64,000 bases of DNA, taken from Acetobacter persici JCM 25330. Lineage in GTDB: Bacteria; Pseudomonadota; Alphaproteobacteria; Acetobacterales; Acetobacteraceae. Within the stretch, counting starts at the first letter, position 1; every line of letters begins with the position of its first letter. Shown here in pieces: positions 52,392 through 61,476 of the stretch. The notes beneath the pieces were generated by a model. The model made no database searches and was not told the origin of the DNA. It saw only the letters and a program-made list of their open reading frames with translations. The position numbers and the translations under genes were made by a program. Location: positions 1 through 64,000 of the forward strand of contig NZ_BAJW01000011.1 of assembly GCF_000613905.1 (NCBI RefSeq). The letters run 5' to 3'.

Positions 52392-53561
52392 TTATAATCT
52401 GCGGCCCGCGGGGCTGATGCCGCCACAGGTCAGCCGTCCACCGGGCATGGGGTAAGGGACGCCGGTGGTGGCAGGTAGAGAGAGCGGCAGACCGCGCAGG
52501 CTCCGTACGGCCAGAAACCCGAAACATTCAGCCTCCAGCGCATCCCCGTCCCAGCCCAGAGCCTCCACCGGCTGCACCGTGCCGGGGACATGGTCCGCCA
52601 GCATGCGCATCAGCGTTGGGTTGCGGCGCCCCCCTCCGCAGACAAACCAGTGGAACGGTTCTTCCGGCAGGGGCGTACGGGCAATGGCCGCAGCCGTAAA
52701 GGCGGTGAGCGTTGCCGCGCCGTCCTCAACGCTCAGGCGGGAGACCAGTTCCAGCGCCTGATGGAAGCTCAGCCGGTCAAGTGATTTCGGAGGTGGTTTA
52801 CGGAAGAACGCATGGGCCATGAGGGTAGACAGCAGAGCGGTATCGACCGTGCCCTTTGCTGCGCAGGCTCCGTCAAAATCACAGGGCTGGCCAGTGTGGC
52901 GGAACATCCAGTCATCCAGAAGAGCATTGCCCGGTCCGGTATCACACGCCAGAACGTCGCCCGTGCGCGTCATGAGGGTGAGATTGGCAACACCGCCAAT
53001 ATTCAGCACAGCGGCGGGTGTGCTGTGTCCATGCAGCAGGGCAGCATGGTAAAGGGGGGCCAGCGGTGCGCCTTCTCCGCCTGCCAGCACATCGGCAGTC
53101 CGGAAATCATGCACGACGGGCAGATCTGTTGCGGCGGAAAGGCGGCTGGCGTTGCCAATCTGCCACGTGCGGCCCGGCGCATGCAGAATGGTCTGTCCGT
53201 GCAGGCCAATGATATCAATCTGCCGCTCTCCAGCCTGCGCGCGGACGGCCTGCACGGCCTGTGTATGCACATCCGTCAAAGCCTGTTCCGCCTCCAGCAG
53301 ATCGGCATCGTCAGGGGAAAGGGTGGCTGCGCGGTCCAGAATGGCACGGACTCTGGCGCGGAGAGAGGCATCATACGGCACTGTCAGAGACGGGCCGTGG
53401 TCAAACACTCTGATCCCGTCCGTTGTGATCAGGGCGGCATCCACCCCGTCCAGCGAGGTGCCGCTCATCAGGCCAATGGCCGTCAGCGGGGCGTGAGGTG
53501 AGGCATCCTGTGCAGCGTCTGTGGTTATGGCAACGTGTTCTGGCGACTGAGGCTGCATCAT
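52392..53561 (-). CDS. anmK: anhydro-N-acetylmuramic acid kinase
   Basis: A 389-residue kinase of murein recycling. It phosphorylates and opens 1,6-anhydro-MurNAc to MurNAc-6-phosphate. The family signature IGLMSGTSLDGVDAALI is near the N-terminus, followed by IIGLHGQTILHAPG, NIGGVANLTL, CDTGPGNALLDDW and VCGGGRRNPTLM. Length matches AnmK (about 370). The first 30 residues are an extra hydrophilic extension. Its start overlaps the stop of the upstream small membrane protein (ATGA). In many alpha-proteobacteria anmK lies near tyrS; here it follows the pyridoxine genes. Confidence 0.93.
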   Translation of the reverse strand: MMQPQSPEHVAITTDAAQDASPHAPLTAIGLMSGTSLDGVDAALITTDGIRVFDHGPSLTVPYDASLRARVRAILDRAATLSPDDADLLEAEQALTDVHTQAVQAVRAQAGERQIDIIGLHGQTILHAPGRTWQIGNASRLSAATDLPVVHDFRTADVLAGGEGAPLAPLYHAALLHGHSTPAAVLNIGGVANLTLMTRTGDVLACDTGPGNALLDDWMFRHTGQPCDFDGACAAKGTVDTALLSTLMAHAFFRKPPPKSLDRLSFHQALELVSRLSVEDGAATLTAFTAAAIARTPLPEEPFHWFVCGGGRRNPTLMRMLADHVPGTVQPVEALGWDGDALEAECFGFLAVRSLRGLPLSLPATTGVPYPMPGGRLTCGGISPAGRRL

Positions 53562-53914
53562 GGTGCGGCTCCTGCCGGATGGACCGCGCCTTCCACGCCG
53601 GGAAGCAGATGATCCGTCCCGATCTGCCAGAGCAGAATACGGTCCTGCCCGTTATCCGCAATGTGCAGAGCCATCAGCCCGTCCTGCACGCGGGCCATGC
53701 TGATCAGGCGTGTTCCGGCAGGCAGAACCGGCGGGGCTGCGGCATTCTGTAACGGAACCGCCCGAGCCGCGATCGCTGCGCCGGACGGAGGGGTATGGCT
53801 CCCCATACGGTGGATGATAACGCCCACCAGCGCGACCGTGCCCACCACAATCAGAAGTCCCATCCCGATGACGGCCGCCATCAGTCCTTTAGGTGTGCCG
53901 GGCGTTTGTTCCAT
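53558..53914 (-). CDS. small single-span membrane protein
   Basis: A 118-residue protein with one N-terminal membrane span (GLMAAVIGMGLLIVVGTVALVGVII). The C-terminal part (LISMARVQDGLMALHIADNGQDRILLWQIG) looks like a short beta-rich periplasmic domain. It resembles the short DUF6476-type proteins of alpha-proteobacteria, though I assign this only tentatively. It lies between pdxJ and anmK, overlapping the latter by four bases, so it belongs to that operon. Function unknown. Confidence 0.65.
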   Translation of the reverse strand: MEQTPGTPKGLMAAVIGMGLLIVVGTVALVGVIIHRMGSHTPPSGAAIAARAVPLQNAAAPPVLPAGTRLISMARVQDGLMALHIADNGQDRILLWQIGTDHLLPGVEGAVHPAGAAP

Positions 53915-53952
53915 GTCTGTCCTGTTCTGGTGCGGTCTGCGCGGGTGAGGTT

Positions 53953-54687
53953 TTAGCGTGCGGAAGCGGCGTGGATATGGCGCTTCATGGTCTGGATCAC
54001 GGTGGGCAGGCCGTCAAAAATCGCCTGCCCGATCAGGAAGTGCCCGATATTCAGTTCCATGATGTCGGGGAGGGCCGCAATCGGGCCAACATTCTCATAG
54101 GTCAGGCCATGCCCGGCATGGACTTCCAGCCCTTTTGCGGCGGCGTGTGTTGCGGCAGCGCGCAGGCGGTCCAGTTCTCCCGCGCGGTCTTCCGCATAGG
54201 CTCCGGTGTGCAGTTCCACCACCTGCGCACCCGTAGCAACGGCGGCGTCAATCTGGGCAGGATCAGGGTCAATAAACAGGGAAACACGAATACCTTTTTC
54301 CACCAGTGCCTGCACACGGGGTTTTAAGGAGGCCAGTTGCCCGGCAACGTCCAGCCCGCCTTCCGTTGTCAGCTCTTCCCGGCGTTCCGGCACAATGCAG
54401 CAGGCATGGGGCAGGAGTGTGCTGGCGAGAGAGACCATCTCATCCGTCGCAGCCATTTCCATATTAAGCGGGGCTTTGACGTCCGCGCGCAGGCGCTGGA
54501 GGTCGGCATCGCGGATGTGGCGGCGGTCTTCCCGCAAATGGGCCGTAATGCCGTCCGCGCCGGACTGTACGGCCAGCAGCGCTGCGGCAACCGGGTCCGG
54601 ATGTGTGCCGCCACGGGCGTTTCTGACGGTCGCCACGTGGTCAATATTCACGCCAAGCCGAATGGGGGGGCGGGGAGTGCGTGTCAT
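53953..54687 (-). CDS. pdxJ: pyridoxine 5'-phosphate synthase
   Basis: A 244-residue TIM-barrel enzyme that condenses 3-amino-2-oxopropyl phosphate (made through PdxA) with 1-deoxyxylulose 5-phosphate to form pyridoxine 5'-phosphate. Signature segments are [16 protein letters not shown] at the N-terminus, [29 protein letters not shown] and [11 protein letters not shown]. The ATG at 54687 is chosen because the enzyme always begins just before the LGVNIDH motif. It overlaps the 3' end of pdxA by 47 bases, so the two are expressed together. Confidence 0.95.
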   Translation of the reverse strand: MTRTPRPPIRLGVNIDHVATVRNARGGTHPDPVAAALLAVQSGADGITAHLREDRRHIRDADLQRLRADVKAPLNMEMAATDEMVSLASTLLPHACCIVPERREELTTEGGLDVAGQLASLKPRVQALVEKGIRVSLFIDPDPAQIDAAVATGAQVVELHTGAYAEDRAGELDRLRAAATHAAAKGLEVHAGHGLTYENVGPIAALPDIMELNIGHFLIGQAIFDGLPTVIQTMKRHIHAASAR

Positions 54688-55663
54688 GAGCCTTCCTTCG
54701 GTTTTCGGCCAGTTGTGCGGCCAGTTTGAGGGCTGCCAGCAGGCTGCCGGGGTCTGCCTTGCCGGTTCCGGCAATATCAAACGCTGTGCCGTGGTCGGGA
54801 GAGGTGCGGATAATGGGCAGACCCAGCGTGATATTCACGCCCTCTGCCATGTCGAGCGTCTTGAGTGGGATCAGGCCCTGATCATGATACATGCAGAGCG
54901 CCACATCATACCGGGCCCGCGCATCCGGCGTGAACATGGTGTCAGGGGGCAAGGGGCCGAAAATGGTCATGCCTTCTGCCTGCAGGGCGCGGATGGCCGG
55001 AATAATGCAGTCCAGCTCTTCCCGCCCCATCAGGCCGCCTTCTCCCGCATGGGGATTCAGGCCCGCTACAGCCACGCGCGGGCTGGTCAGCCCAAAATCA
55101 CGTTTCAGCCCCTGCACGGTTGTGCGGGCTGTGCGGATGATCAGCTCCGGGGTGAGCTGTTCGATGGCCGTACGCAGCGCGACATGCACCGTTACCGGCA
55201 CAACCCGGAGGGACGGGCCAGCCAGCATCATCACATCCTGACCGGGCACCCCGCAGAGTTCCGCCAGATATCCTGTGTGGCCGGGGTGCGTAAAACCGGC
55301 CTGTTTCACCACGTCCTTGCTGATCGGGTTGGTCACGACCGCAGAGCCTTCCCCGGCCTGCACAAGGCGCACCGCCTGCGTAATGCTGTCAATTACGCTG
55401 CCTGCGTTCCGGCTGTCCGGTGTGCCGGCGGTGGCGGGCACTGCCAGAGAGAGTGGCAGCACCGGGATGGCATCCCGGAAGATGCTTCCGGCTTCCCGCA
55501 CGTTGTTCACGATGCGCACGGGGGCCACTGTTTCCAGAAGAGCCGGGTCGCCCAGAAACACAAAGGCCGGCCCGTTTTCCCGCAGGGCCTGCCAGACCTT
55601 CACGGTAATTTCGGGGCCTATGCCAGCCGGGTCACCCTGTGTCAGCACCAGCATGTTGGTCAT
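54641..55663 (-). CDS. pdxA: 4-hydroxythreonine-4-phosphate dehydrogenase
   Basis: A 340-residue dehydrogenase of vitamin B6 synthesis that acts directly before PdxJ. The N-terminus [16 protein letters not shown] is typical; [26 protein letters not shown] with the metal-binding His, [16 protein letters not shown] and [14 protein letters not shown] follow. The ATG at 55663 is preferred over the in-frame 55726 on the basis of the family start. The end of the gene (about 25 residues after the conserved part) overlaps pdxJ. It is probably cotranscribed with the upstream peptidase gene, 17 bases away. Confidence 0.95.
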   Translation of the reverse strand: MTNMLVLTQGDPAGIGPEITVKVWQALRENGPAFVFLGDPALLETVAPVRIVNNVREAGSIFRDAIPVLPLSLAVPATAGTPDSRNAGSVIDSITQAVRLVQAGEGSAVVTNPISKDVVKQAGFTHPGHTGYLAELCGVPGQDVMMLAGPSLRVVPVTVHVALRTAIEQLTPELIIRTARTTVQGLKRDFGLTSPRVAVAGLNPHAGEGGLMGREELDCIIPAIRALQAEGMTIFGPLPPDTMFTPDARARYDVALCMYHDQGLIPLKTLDMAEGVNITLGLPIIRTSPDHGTAFDIAGTGKADPGSLLAALKLAAQLAENRRKAHDTHSPPPHSAWREY

Positions 55664-55680
55664 ATCCTCAAAGGGTGATC

Positions 55681-57078
55681 TTAGGGAGCGGTCCGGGCCG
55701 CCAGCGCATACAGTACCCGGATCCATGAACGCATGCCTTTATGGAAGCAGGAGAGATCATACTTCTCATTAGGGGAATGTACGCGGTCATCCTCCAGCCC
55801 GAAGCCGATCAGCAGGGAGTCCATCCCCAGAGCGTCCTGCACTTCCGTCACAACGGGGATGGAGCCGCCACACCCGATAACAGCCGCCGGATGCTGCCAT
55901 TCTTCTTCCAGCGCTTTCAGTGCTGGCGGGAGGAAAGGCATATCCGCCGGGACAATGCTGGCTCTGGAGCCGCCATGCGCTGTAAATTCTGCCGTGCAGT
56001 CCGCGGGCAGGCGGGTTTCCACATGGGCGCGGAAGGCTGCGCGAATGGCGTCCGGGTCCTGCTTGCCGACCAGACGGAAGGAGACTTTCGCCATGGCTTT
56101 TGAGGGCAGAACAGTCTTGAACCCCTTTTCCTCATACCCGCCGCTGATGCCGTTAATCTCGCAGCTCGGGCGGGACCATGTCTGCTCAAGGGCGGTGTAG
56201 CCAATCTCGCCTGCAGGCAGGCTCAGGCCAACAGGGGCAAGACCGTCTTCATCACTCGGGCCAATTTTCCGCCACAGGGCACGGGTTTCTTCCGGGATAA
56301 CGGGCACGCCCTCATAAAACCCCTGCAACGTCACCCGGCCTGTCGCGCCATCCCGCAGGTCAGAAAGGATATCGCACAGAAGCTGGATCGGGTTGCGGGC
56401 GGCATTGCCATACATGCCCGAATGAAGGTCACGATTCGCGCAGGTAATGGTCACTTCCTCGCCCACCATGCCGCGCAGCATGGTGGTGATGGCAGGCATG
56501 CCCCGGCCCAGCATCCCGGTATCGCAGATCAGCGCGACATCGGCTTTCAGCTCATCCCGGTTGGCTTTCAGGAAGGGCAGCAGGTTTACGCCGCCAGATT
56601 CTTCCTCGCCTTCAATCAGCATGGTGACACTCAGCGGCAGTGCGCCATCCGCAGCGCGCAGGGCGCGGCAGGCTTCCACAAAGGTCATGACCTGCCCTTT
56701 GTCATCCGCCGCCCCGCGCGCGGTAATTTCCATCTCACCTGTGGGGCCTTTCACCAGCACAGGCTCAAACGGGGCAGAGGTCCATAAATTCAGCGGGTCC
56801 ACCGGCTGTACGTCATAATGACCATAGAACAGCACATGCGGTGCGCCTTCCGGTCCTTTGGCGTGGGCCACAACCATCGGGTGGCCGGGTGTTTCCCGTG
56901 TGCTGGCGTCAAAACCAATCTCACGCAGTTCCGCGACCAGCCATTCCGCGGCCTTGCGGCAGTCGGGTGCGTGGTCGGGCTGGGTGGAAATGCTGGGAAT
57001 GCGCAGCAGGTCAAAAAGACGTTTCAGGCTGTCATCCAGCCCCTTATCTGCCAGATCAAGAGCGGCCTGTTCGGTCAT
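55681..57078 (-). CDS. M20-family metallopeptidase (dipeptidase-like)
   Basis: A zinc-dependent peptidase of about 465 residues. Zinc and catalytic motifs of family M20 are visible: VLFYGHYDVQP (His and Asp), ARGAADDKGQ (bridging Asp), MLIEGEEESGG (catalytic Glu and ligand Glu) and a C-terminal His in RVHSPNEKYD. The dimerisation domain with NRDLHSGMYGN lies in the middle. The group includes carnosine-type dipeptidases and ArgE/DapE relatives; the HYDVQP start and length favour a dipeptidase. Cytosolic. The ATG at 57078 is preferred over 57144, which would add an unrelated extension. Confidence 0.9.
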   Translation of the reverse strand: MTEQAALDLADKGLDDSLKRLFDLLRIPSISTQPDHAPDCRKAAEWLVAELREIGFDASTRETPGHPMVVAHAKGPEGAPHVLFYGHYDVQPVDPLNLWTSAPFEPVLVKGPTGEMEITARGAADDKGQVMTFVEACRALRAADGALPLSVTMLIEGEEESGGVNLLPFLKANRDELKADVALICDTGMLGRGMPAITTMLRGMVGEEVTITCANRDLHSGMYGNAARNPIQLLCDILSDLRDGATGRVTLQGFYEGVPVIPEETRALWRKIGPSDEDGLAPVGLSLPAGEIGYTALEQTWSRPSCEINGISGGYEEKGFKTVLPSKAMAKVSFRLVGKQDPDAIRAAFRAHVETRLPADCTAEFTAHGGSRASIVPADMPFLPPALKALEEEWQHPAAVIGCGGSIPVVTEVQDALGMDSLLIGFGLEDDRVHSPNEKYDLSCFHKGMRSWIRVLYALAARTAP

Positions 57079-57171
57079 TTTGTCATCCTCTGCGTCGTTT
57101 GGCGTCAAACATGGCAGGCGCTGCGGCCTGTAGTGCTCATGCAATCACACGATTTGGAAGCAGAGGAAAGG

Positions 57172-57834
57172 TCAGAAACCGTCCGGGGTGAAATCGGCCA
57201 GAAATTGATACAGTAGGTTAGGCGTATATCCGTATTCGACTGCCTGCACGGCCTGCGGGTGTGTGACGCGATACCATGCCGGGTCAAAATGGCGGGAAAG
57301 CTGCACGGTATCCGGCATGCTTTTGCTGGCGTGGAGCAGATGGATAAAAGGAGAAAGGGCGGCAAGGTCCGGGTTTTCTGGCCGGTTGCGGAGATACATG
57401 TCCGGGTTGAAAAACAGATGCCCCGACCGATGCTCCTTATCCCCTGAGCGCAGAAAATGGTCATAGCCGTTGGCAAACCCGTTTTTCTCAAGGTTTGCCA
57501 GACTCATATCCGCTGCACTGGCGGTATAATACCGTTCCGAGAACAGATAATGCGGGGACTGCGTCTTAAACCCTTTCTGGCAGTAATGCTCAAAGCCGGA
57601 GCGGTACTGGCCGTCCACAATTTCGGCCAGTGCTTCCGAGCAGTTCCGCCGGTACCATTCTTCATCAAAATAGCGGTTGGGCGAGTGGCCGGAAAAAGCG
57701 CCCTGATCCTCATACCAGGCCTGAAGCTGCGCATCGGGAAGCGCGCGGACGTCTCCCAGAACAGTTTTATATTCCTCCCGGTACCAGTCCGGATCAAAGG
57801 CTTTCCAGAGAGGAGGTAACTGGAATGACGTCAT
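57172..57834 (-). CDS. protein with repeated FD-x-x-WY units, unknown
   Basis: A 220-residue protein built from about four similar units of 45-50 residues, each with an aromatic start such as FDPDWYREEY, FDEEWYRRN, FSERYYTAS, FNPDMYLRN and FDPAWYRVTH, and mostly also with a Gly/His turn (GFEHYCQKG, GYDHFLRSG). Such units occur at the ends of some glycosyltransferases and polysaccharide proteins, where their function is not established. No signal peptide or membrane span. A free-standing copy may bind a sugar polymer or partner enzyme; this is speculation. The gene stands between the peptidase and secB genes on the same strand. Confidence 0.65.
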   Translation of the reverse strand: MTSFQLPPLWKAFDPDWYREEYKTVLGDVRALPDAQLQAWYEDQGAFSGHSPNRYFDEEWYRRNCSEALAEIVDGQYRSGFEHYCQKGFKTQSPHYLFSERYYTASAADMSLANLEKNGFANGYDHFLRSGDKEHRSGHLFFNPDMYLRNRPENPDLAALSPFIHLLHASKSMPDTVQLSRHFDPAWYRVTHPQAVQAVEYGYTPNLLYQFLADFTPDGF

Positions 57835-57881
57835 TGCATCAGGCTTTCTTCAGGTGGGAGAAGAGGGGGCACTGGTGTTTA

Positions 57882-58385
57882 TCAGCCCTGCGCGCGGCGG
57901 CTCCGCCAGAGTTCTCCAAAGTCGATCTGCTGGACAACAATCGGCAGGAAGCCTGCCTCACGGCTCAGCGTTGTCAGCAGGTTGCGCGCACCGGGGAACA
58001 GCATACGGGGGGCTTCAACCAACAGGAGCGGCTCAAAAGTTTCCGCCGTGGAGTGGTTGAGCGTAAAAATCCCTGCATAAACCAGTGTTGTTTCAAACAA
58101 ACGCACCGGTTCTTCCCCATTCGGGCCGGGGGCCGTCTGGCCCTGACACTGCATGACCAGTTCAACTTCAAAATTGGGCATGTTTTCGCCAATCTGATTG
58201 GCGCGAACATCGACCATAATGGCAATCTGGGGCCGTTCCTGAGCCCGCGCAAACACTGCGGGCGCACCGGCGACCTGAAATGTGACGGATTTAACGTACT
58301 GGATTCCCATCAGAACGCCGGGTCTGCCTGCGGCACTTGCTGCGCCGCCAATTGAATCTGTCGTAAAATTAGTCTGATCGGCCAT
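57882..58385 (-). CDS. secB: protein-export chaperone SecB
   Basis: A 167-residue cytosolic chaperone that keeps preproteins unfolded and passes them to SecA. Family features include QYVKSVTFQV, NFEVELVMQC, ETTLVYAGIFTL and the C-terminal half with LFPGARNLLTTLSREAGFLPIVVQQIDF. The ATG at 58385 starts MADQTNFTT, the expected beginning; the in-frame 58448 adds an unlikely extension. It is divergent from the lapA-pyrF-trpF group. Confidence 0.93.
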   Translation of the reverse strand: MADQTNFTTDSIGGAASAAGRPGVLMGIQYVKSVTFQVAGAPAVFARAQERPQIAIMVDVRANQIGENMPNFEVELVMQCQGQTAPGPNGEEPVRLFETTLVYAGIFTLNHSTAETFEPLLLVEAPRMLFPGARNLLTTLSREAGFLPIVVQQIDFGELWRSRRAQG

Positions 58386-58634
58386 GGTGTCCGGAGGCTC
58401 CTGTGGGCAAATTTTCAATGTCTGCGCGTTAAATAAGAAATGCGGCAAAGTTAGGCGAGCAGTAACAGATTAGTCCCGCCTGTGCGAGGGGGCAGTTTGT
58501 TAAGAGAGCAGTGTGAACGGTCTTCAGCGCTCAGAGTTTAACAGAAATCCTGCGGGGAGTGGGGCTGCCTGCTTTTGCGTCTTTCTTCAATCTGTTTTCT
58601 TGCTCTCCTTACCCCGGAAGGCTACGAGGTATCC

Positions 58635-58982
58635 ATGATCAGACTCACTGTTGTTATCCCCTTTCTGCTGGCTCTTGTCATTTTCAGCGCCAGTAATCAG
58701 GACCCGCTGGATATGTGGCTGCTCACCTATAGCTGGAAATGTTCAGCGGGTGTGCTGGCGCTGAGTGTCGCGGCAGTCGCCTTTATTATGGGCGCGTTCT
58801 GCCTCTGGGCTGCTGAGCTGGTGCAGCGCCGCCGTGCGCGCAGGGCAGAACAGCGGATTAAGGAGCTGGAAGCACAACTCGCGCAGGTGCAGGCGGCCTC
58901 CGCCATAGTGCAGCAGCCCGTTGTTCCGGCACCGTCAGTGGCTGTTCATTCTTCTTCTCCCGTGCAGGATGATCGTATCTGA
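58635..58982 (+). CDS. LapA-domain membrane protein
   Basis: A 115-residue inner-membrane protein with two membrane spans (VVIPFLLALVIFSASN and VLALSVAAVAFIMGAFCLWAAEL), then a coiled coil (AEQRIKELEAQLAQV) and a disordered Pro/Val/Ser-rich tail. This is the LapA/DUF1049 layout, a protein involved in envelope lipopolysaccharide assembly in enterobacteria. The ATG at 58635 is chosen over 58575 from the family start. One base separates it from pyrF, a linkage seen in many alpha-proteobacteria. Confidence 0.85.
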   Translation: MIRLTVVIPFLLALVIFSASNQDPLDMWLLTYSWKCSAGVLALSVAAVAFIMGAFCLWAAELVQRRRARRAEQRIKELEAQLAQVQAASAIVQQPVVPAPSVAVHSSSPVQDDRI

Positions 58983-58983
58983 C

Positions 58984-59687
58984 ATGACGCGCAAGACAGG
59001 CCTGATTGCGGCACTCGACACACAAAATGCAGCGACGGCGCAGGCATGGGCGCAGGCTGTGGCCCCCTCAGCAGGCGCGGTGAAGCTGGGCCTCGAATTT
59101 GCGTATGCAGCAGGGTTTCAGGCCGTTGCGGACGTTGCCGGGGCAACGCCACTGTTTCTGGACCTCAAGCTGCACGATATTCCCAACACGGTGGCAGCAG
59201 CCATTCAGTCTCTCTCCAGCCTGCGGCCTAAAATGCTGACCCTGCATGCGTCTGGCGGTCTGGCGATGATGGAAGCTGCCCGCAAAGCCTGTGATGAGGC
59301 ATTCCCGGCGGATGCACGCCCTGCGCTGCTGGCTGTGACCGTGCTGACCAGTCTGGATGATCACGCTCTGGCGGAAACCGGGGTGATGGATGGCGCGCGT
59401 GCGCAGGTGCTGCGCTTGGCAAGCTGGCCATGCAGGCTGGTATCGACGGGCTGGTGTGCTCCGCGCATGAACTTGCTCCCCTGCGGGATACGCTGGGGGA
59501 TGCGCCTCTTCTGGTCACGCCGGGGATTCGCCCTGCCGGTAGTCAGGCCGGGGACCAGAAACGGATCATGACGCCGCGGCAGGCCAGTCAGGCCGGGGCC
59601 GACTGGATTGTGGTGGGGCGGCCCATCACCCAGGCCGCAGATCCGGCAGCCGCGGCCGCAGCTATTGCGGCAGAACTGGCCGCTTAA
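58984..59687 (+). pseudogene. pyrF: orotidine 5'-phosphate decarboxylase, one frame break
   Basis: The last enzyme of UMP synthesis. The first frame starts MTRKTGLIAALDT and contains FLDLKLHDIPNT (the catalytic D-K-D tetrad region) up to AQVLRLA. The rest is in the next frame: [24 protein letters not shown] and [13 protein letters not shown]. Adding one G at about 59418 (TTGGCAAG to TTGGGCAAG) restores a normal 235-residue PyrF. Loss of pyrF would make the cell need uracil, so this break is one of the best arguments that some frame breaks in the window are sequencing indels. It is followed two bases later by trpF. Confidence 0.9.
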
Positions 59688-59688
59688 C

Positions 59689-60354
59689 ATGACCCAGCAG
59701 CCCGTCCCCGCAGCCCATACGGGCGTAAAAATCTGTGGGCTGACAGAGGGCGCCGGGTTTGATGCCTGCGTGGAGCATGGTGCGGACTGGGTCGGGTTTG
59801 TTTTTTTTGATCGCTCACCCCGGTGTGTTACCCCGGAGCAGGCCCGGAGTCTGTCGGCCCGCCATGCGGGTGGGCCGGTGCGTGTCGGGCTTTTTGTGCA
59901 TCCTGATGATGAGACGCTGGCGCGCGTGCTGGATGGCGTCTCTCTTGATGTTTTACAGATTTACGCCTCGTTTGAACGGGCGGCGGACGTCTCTTCACGG
60001 TTTGGGGTGCCTGTCTGGTTGTCTCAGCCCGTCTCAGCCCGGGCTGATCTACATTCAGGCTGTCCTGCGGGGGTAGAACGCCTTCTGATAGAACCAAAGC
60101 CACCAGCCAGTGCCACACGTCCCGGAGGGAATGCGCAGCAACTGGACTGGAGCTTGATGCAGGGCTGGAAACCGTCTTTTCCGTGGATGCTGGCAGGGGG
60201 GCTGAGCCCGGAGAATGTCGGGCAGGCTGTGACGATAACCGGGGCTCCGGCTGTGGATGTTTCCTCCGGGGTGGAAAGTGCTCCCGGCATCAAAAGCCCG
60301 GAGGCGATTGCCCGCTTCATCCGGAATGCCCGATCCGTCACTTTTTCTGCCTGA
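59689..60354 (+). CDS. trpF: phosphoribosylanthranilate isomerase
   Basis: A 221-residue TIM-barrel enzyme of tryptophan synthesis. KICGLTEGAGFDA contains the catalytic Cys, WVGFVFFDRSPRCVTPEQA and VRVGLFVHPD follow, and the C-terminal phosphate site reads MLAGGLSPENVGQA and AVDVSSGVESAPGIKS with the catalytic Asp. The ATG at 59689 begins directly after the pyrF stop, so the genes are coupled. In many alpha-proteobacteria trpF lies between pyrF and trpB; here tRNA-Ser and a mobile region follow instead. Confidence 0.95.
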   Translation: MTQQPVPAAHTGVKICGLTEGAGFDACVEHGADWVGFVFFDRSPRCVTPEQARSLSARHAGGPVRVGLFVHPDDETLARVLDGVSLDVLQIYASFERAADVSSRFGVPVWLSQPVSARADLHSGCPAGVERLLIEPKPPASATRPGGNAQQLDWSLMQGWKPSFPWMLAGGLSPENVGQAVTITGAPAVDVSSGVESAPGIKSPEAIARFIRNARSVTFSA

Positions 60355-60419
60355 AGCAGAAAAACGGTCGTTTTCCCTCTTGCCTGATCCGTCAAACTTG
60401 CTATTACCACACCCGCGCC

Positions 60420-60510
60420 GGAGAGATGGCCGAGTGGCTTAAGGCGCACGCTTGGAAAGCGTGTGTACGTTAATAGCGTACCCAGGGTTCGAATCCCTGT
60501 CTCTCCGCCA
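60420..60510 (+). tRNA. tRNA-Ser (anticodon GGA)
   Basis: A class II tRNA with acceptor GGAGAGA/TCTCTCC, anticodon stem-loop CGCTTGGAAAGCG giving GGA, a long variable arm (TACGTTAATAGCGTA), T-arm AGGGTTCGAATCCCT and encoded GCCA end. Its 3' end borders a region of mobile genes, as an integration site would. Confidence 0.95.
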
Positions 60511-60860
60511 AAATAAAAAAATATATCAATAAAATCAGATAGTTATAGACCCTCCTCTCGTTGGTCCCATCATACATCCCATCTTATGGTTTGCGGTTTC
60601 CTGCGGCTTCGGGCGGCGTAAGAAGCGCTCCTGACAATTTATGTTGGCAATAGGGGCTGGGCTCTGATAGAACAAAACGAGATTTTGCTGAGGAGCTTTA
60701 TCTTTAACTGCCCTTCCACGTCATCCTCATACCTTCCCAACGAAGATAACTTTTCAATACGACATCTCCCCAAGACAGCTCCAATCACCTGATGCTCCTC
60801 AGCATGGTGGTTTCGACAAGATGGCTGGTTGTCAGCCGTCAGGCTTGAGGAGTGCGTATC
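60511..60860. other. edge of a mobile region; no confident gene
   Basis: Directly follows tRNA-Ser. A minus-strand frame at 60639-60941 reads HHAEEHQVIGAVLGRCRIEKLSS, but has no start signal or family match and overlaps the next gene. Possibly decayed DNA at an island boundary. Confidence 0.4.
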
Positions 60861-61172
60861 ATGCACGATACAGACATATTGGTCCCAAAGGGGCCGTTCG
60901 TTACCCGGAAGGAGGCGGCGGAAATTCACCTCCGTTGCCACGTGAAAACAATCGATCGTTATGTCGCCGCGGGAAGGCTCCCCAAATACAAATTCGGGCG
61001 CAAAACACTGTTTTTACTGGCCGATGTTTTGGCACTTATAAAATGCGTGGGTGTTTTGCCTCCCATCTCCGGCCGTGGGCGGGCATGTGCTCCTTTTCTG
61101 TCTTTGGATATGGTGACTTTTATTGCTTTGAGCGTTGCCACTTTGTGGATAACGTTCTTTCTCTTGCATTAG
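60861..61172 (+). CDS. excisionase/MerR-like HTH protein with C-terminal membrane span
   Basis: A 103-residue protein. The first 70 residues form a small winged helix: FVTRKEAAEIHLRCHVKTIDRYVAAGRLPKYKFGRKTLFLLADVLAL, as in excisionases and MerR/AlpA-like DNA-binding proteins. The last 20 residues are hydrophobic (MVTFIALSVATLWITFFLL), an unusual tail anchor, or a sign that the true frame ends earlier. The ATG at 60861 is preferred over 60852. A 9-bp inverted repeat follows the stop. It is the first gene of the tRNA-Ser-linked mobile region. Confidence 0.65.
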   Translation: MHDTDILVPKGPFVTRKEAAEIHLRCHVKTIDRYVAAGRLPKYKFGRKTLFLLADVLALIKCVGVLPPISGRGRACAPFLSLDMVTFIALSVATLWITFFLLH

Positions 61173-61476
61173 TGAGATAGCTTTGGAGCGACATGGGGAC
61201 GTTTTCTTTGATGTCTGTCCCCATGGTTGCCTTTCAGGCGAGGACTCCTCTTCTAAGTGCATCATGCGGAGAAATTTTGGACATTACCTGAGAAAATAAA
61301 AGTAGGTAAAACACTCAGGGTTTTTTGCATGGATGCAAGAGTAGGATCTAATAACACGCTATTTGAATTATTTATACTTGAAAAATAGTCCACAAATAAG
61401 CGGGCGTGGAGAATACACGTTTGTATCCCCCGCATGGCAAGCTCATATCAAGCTTAAACGATTAAAAATGCTGAAT
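61173..61476. other. intergenic region with one inverted repeat
   Basis: CATGGGGAC (61192-61200) and its complement GTCCCCATG (61217-61225) could end the preceding transcript. The remainder is A/T-rich and without coding potential. Confidence 0.4.
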
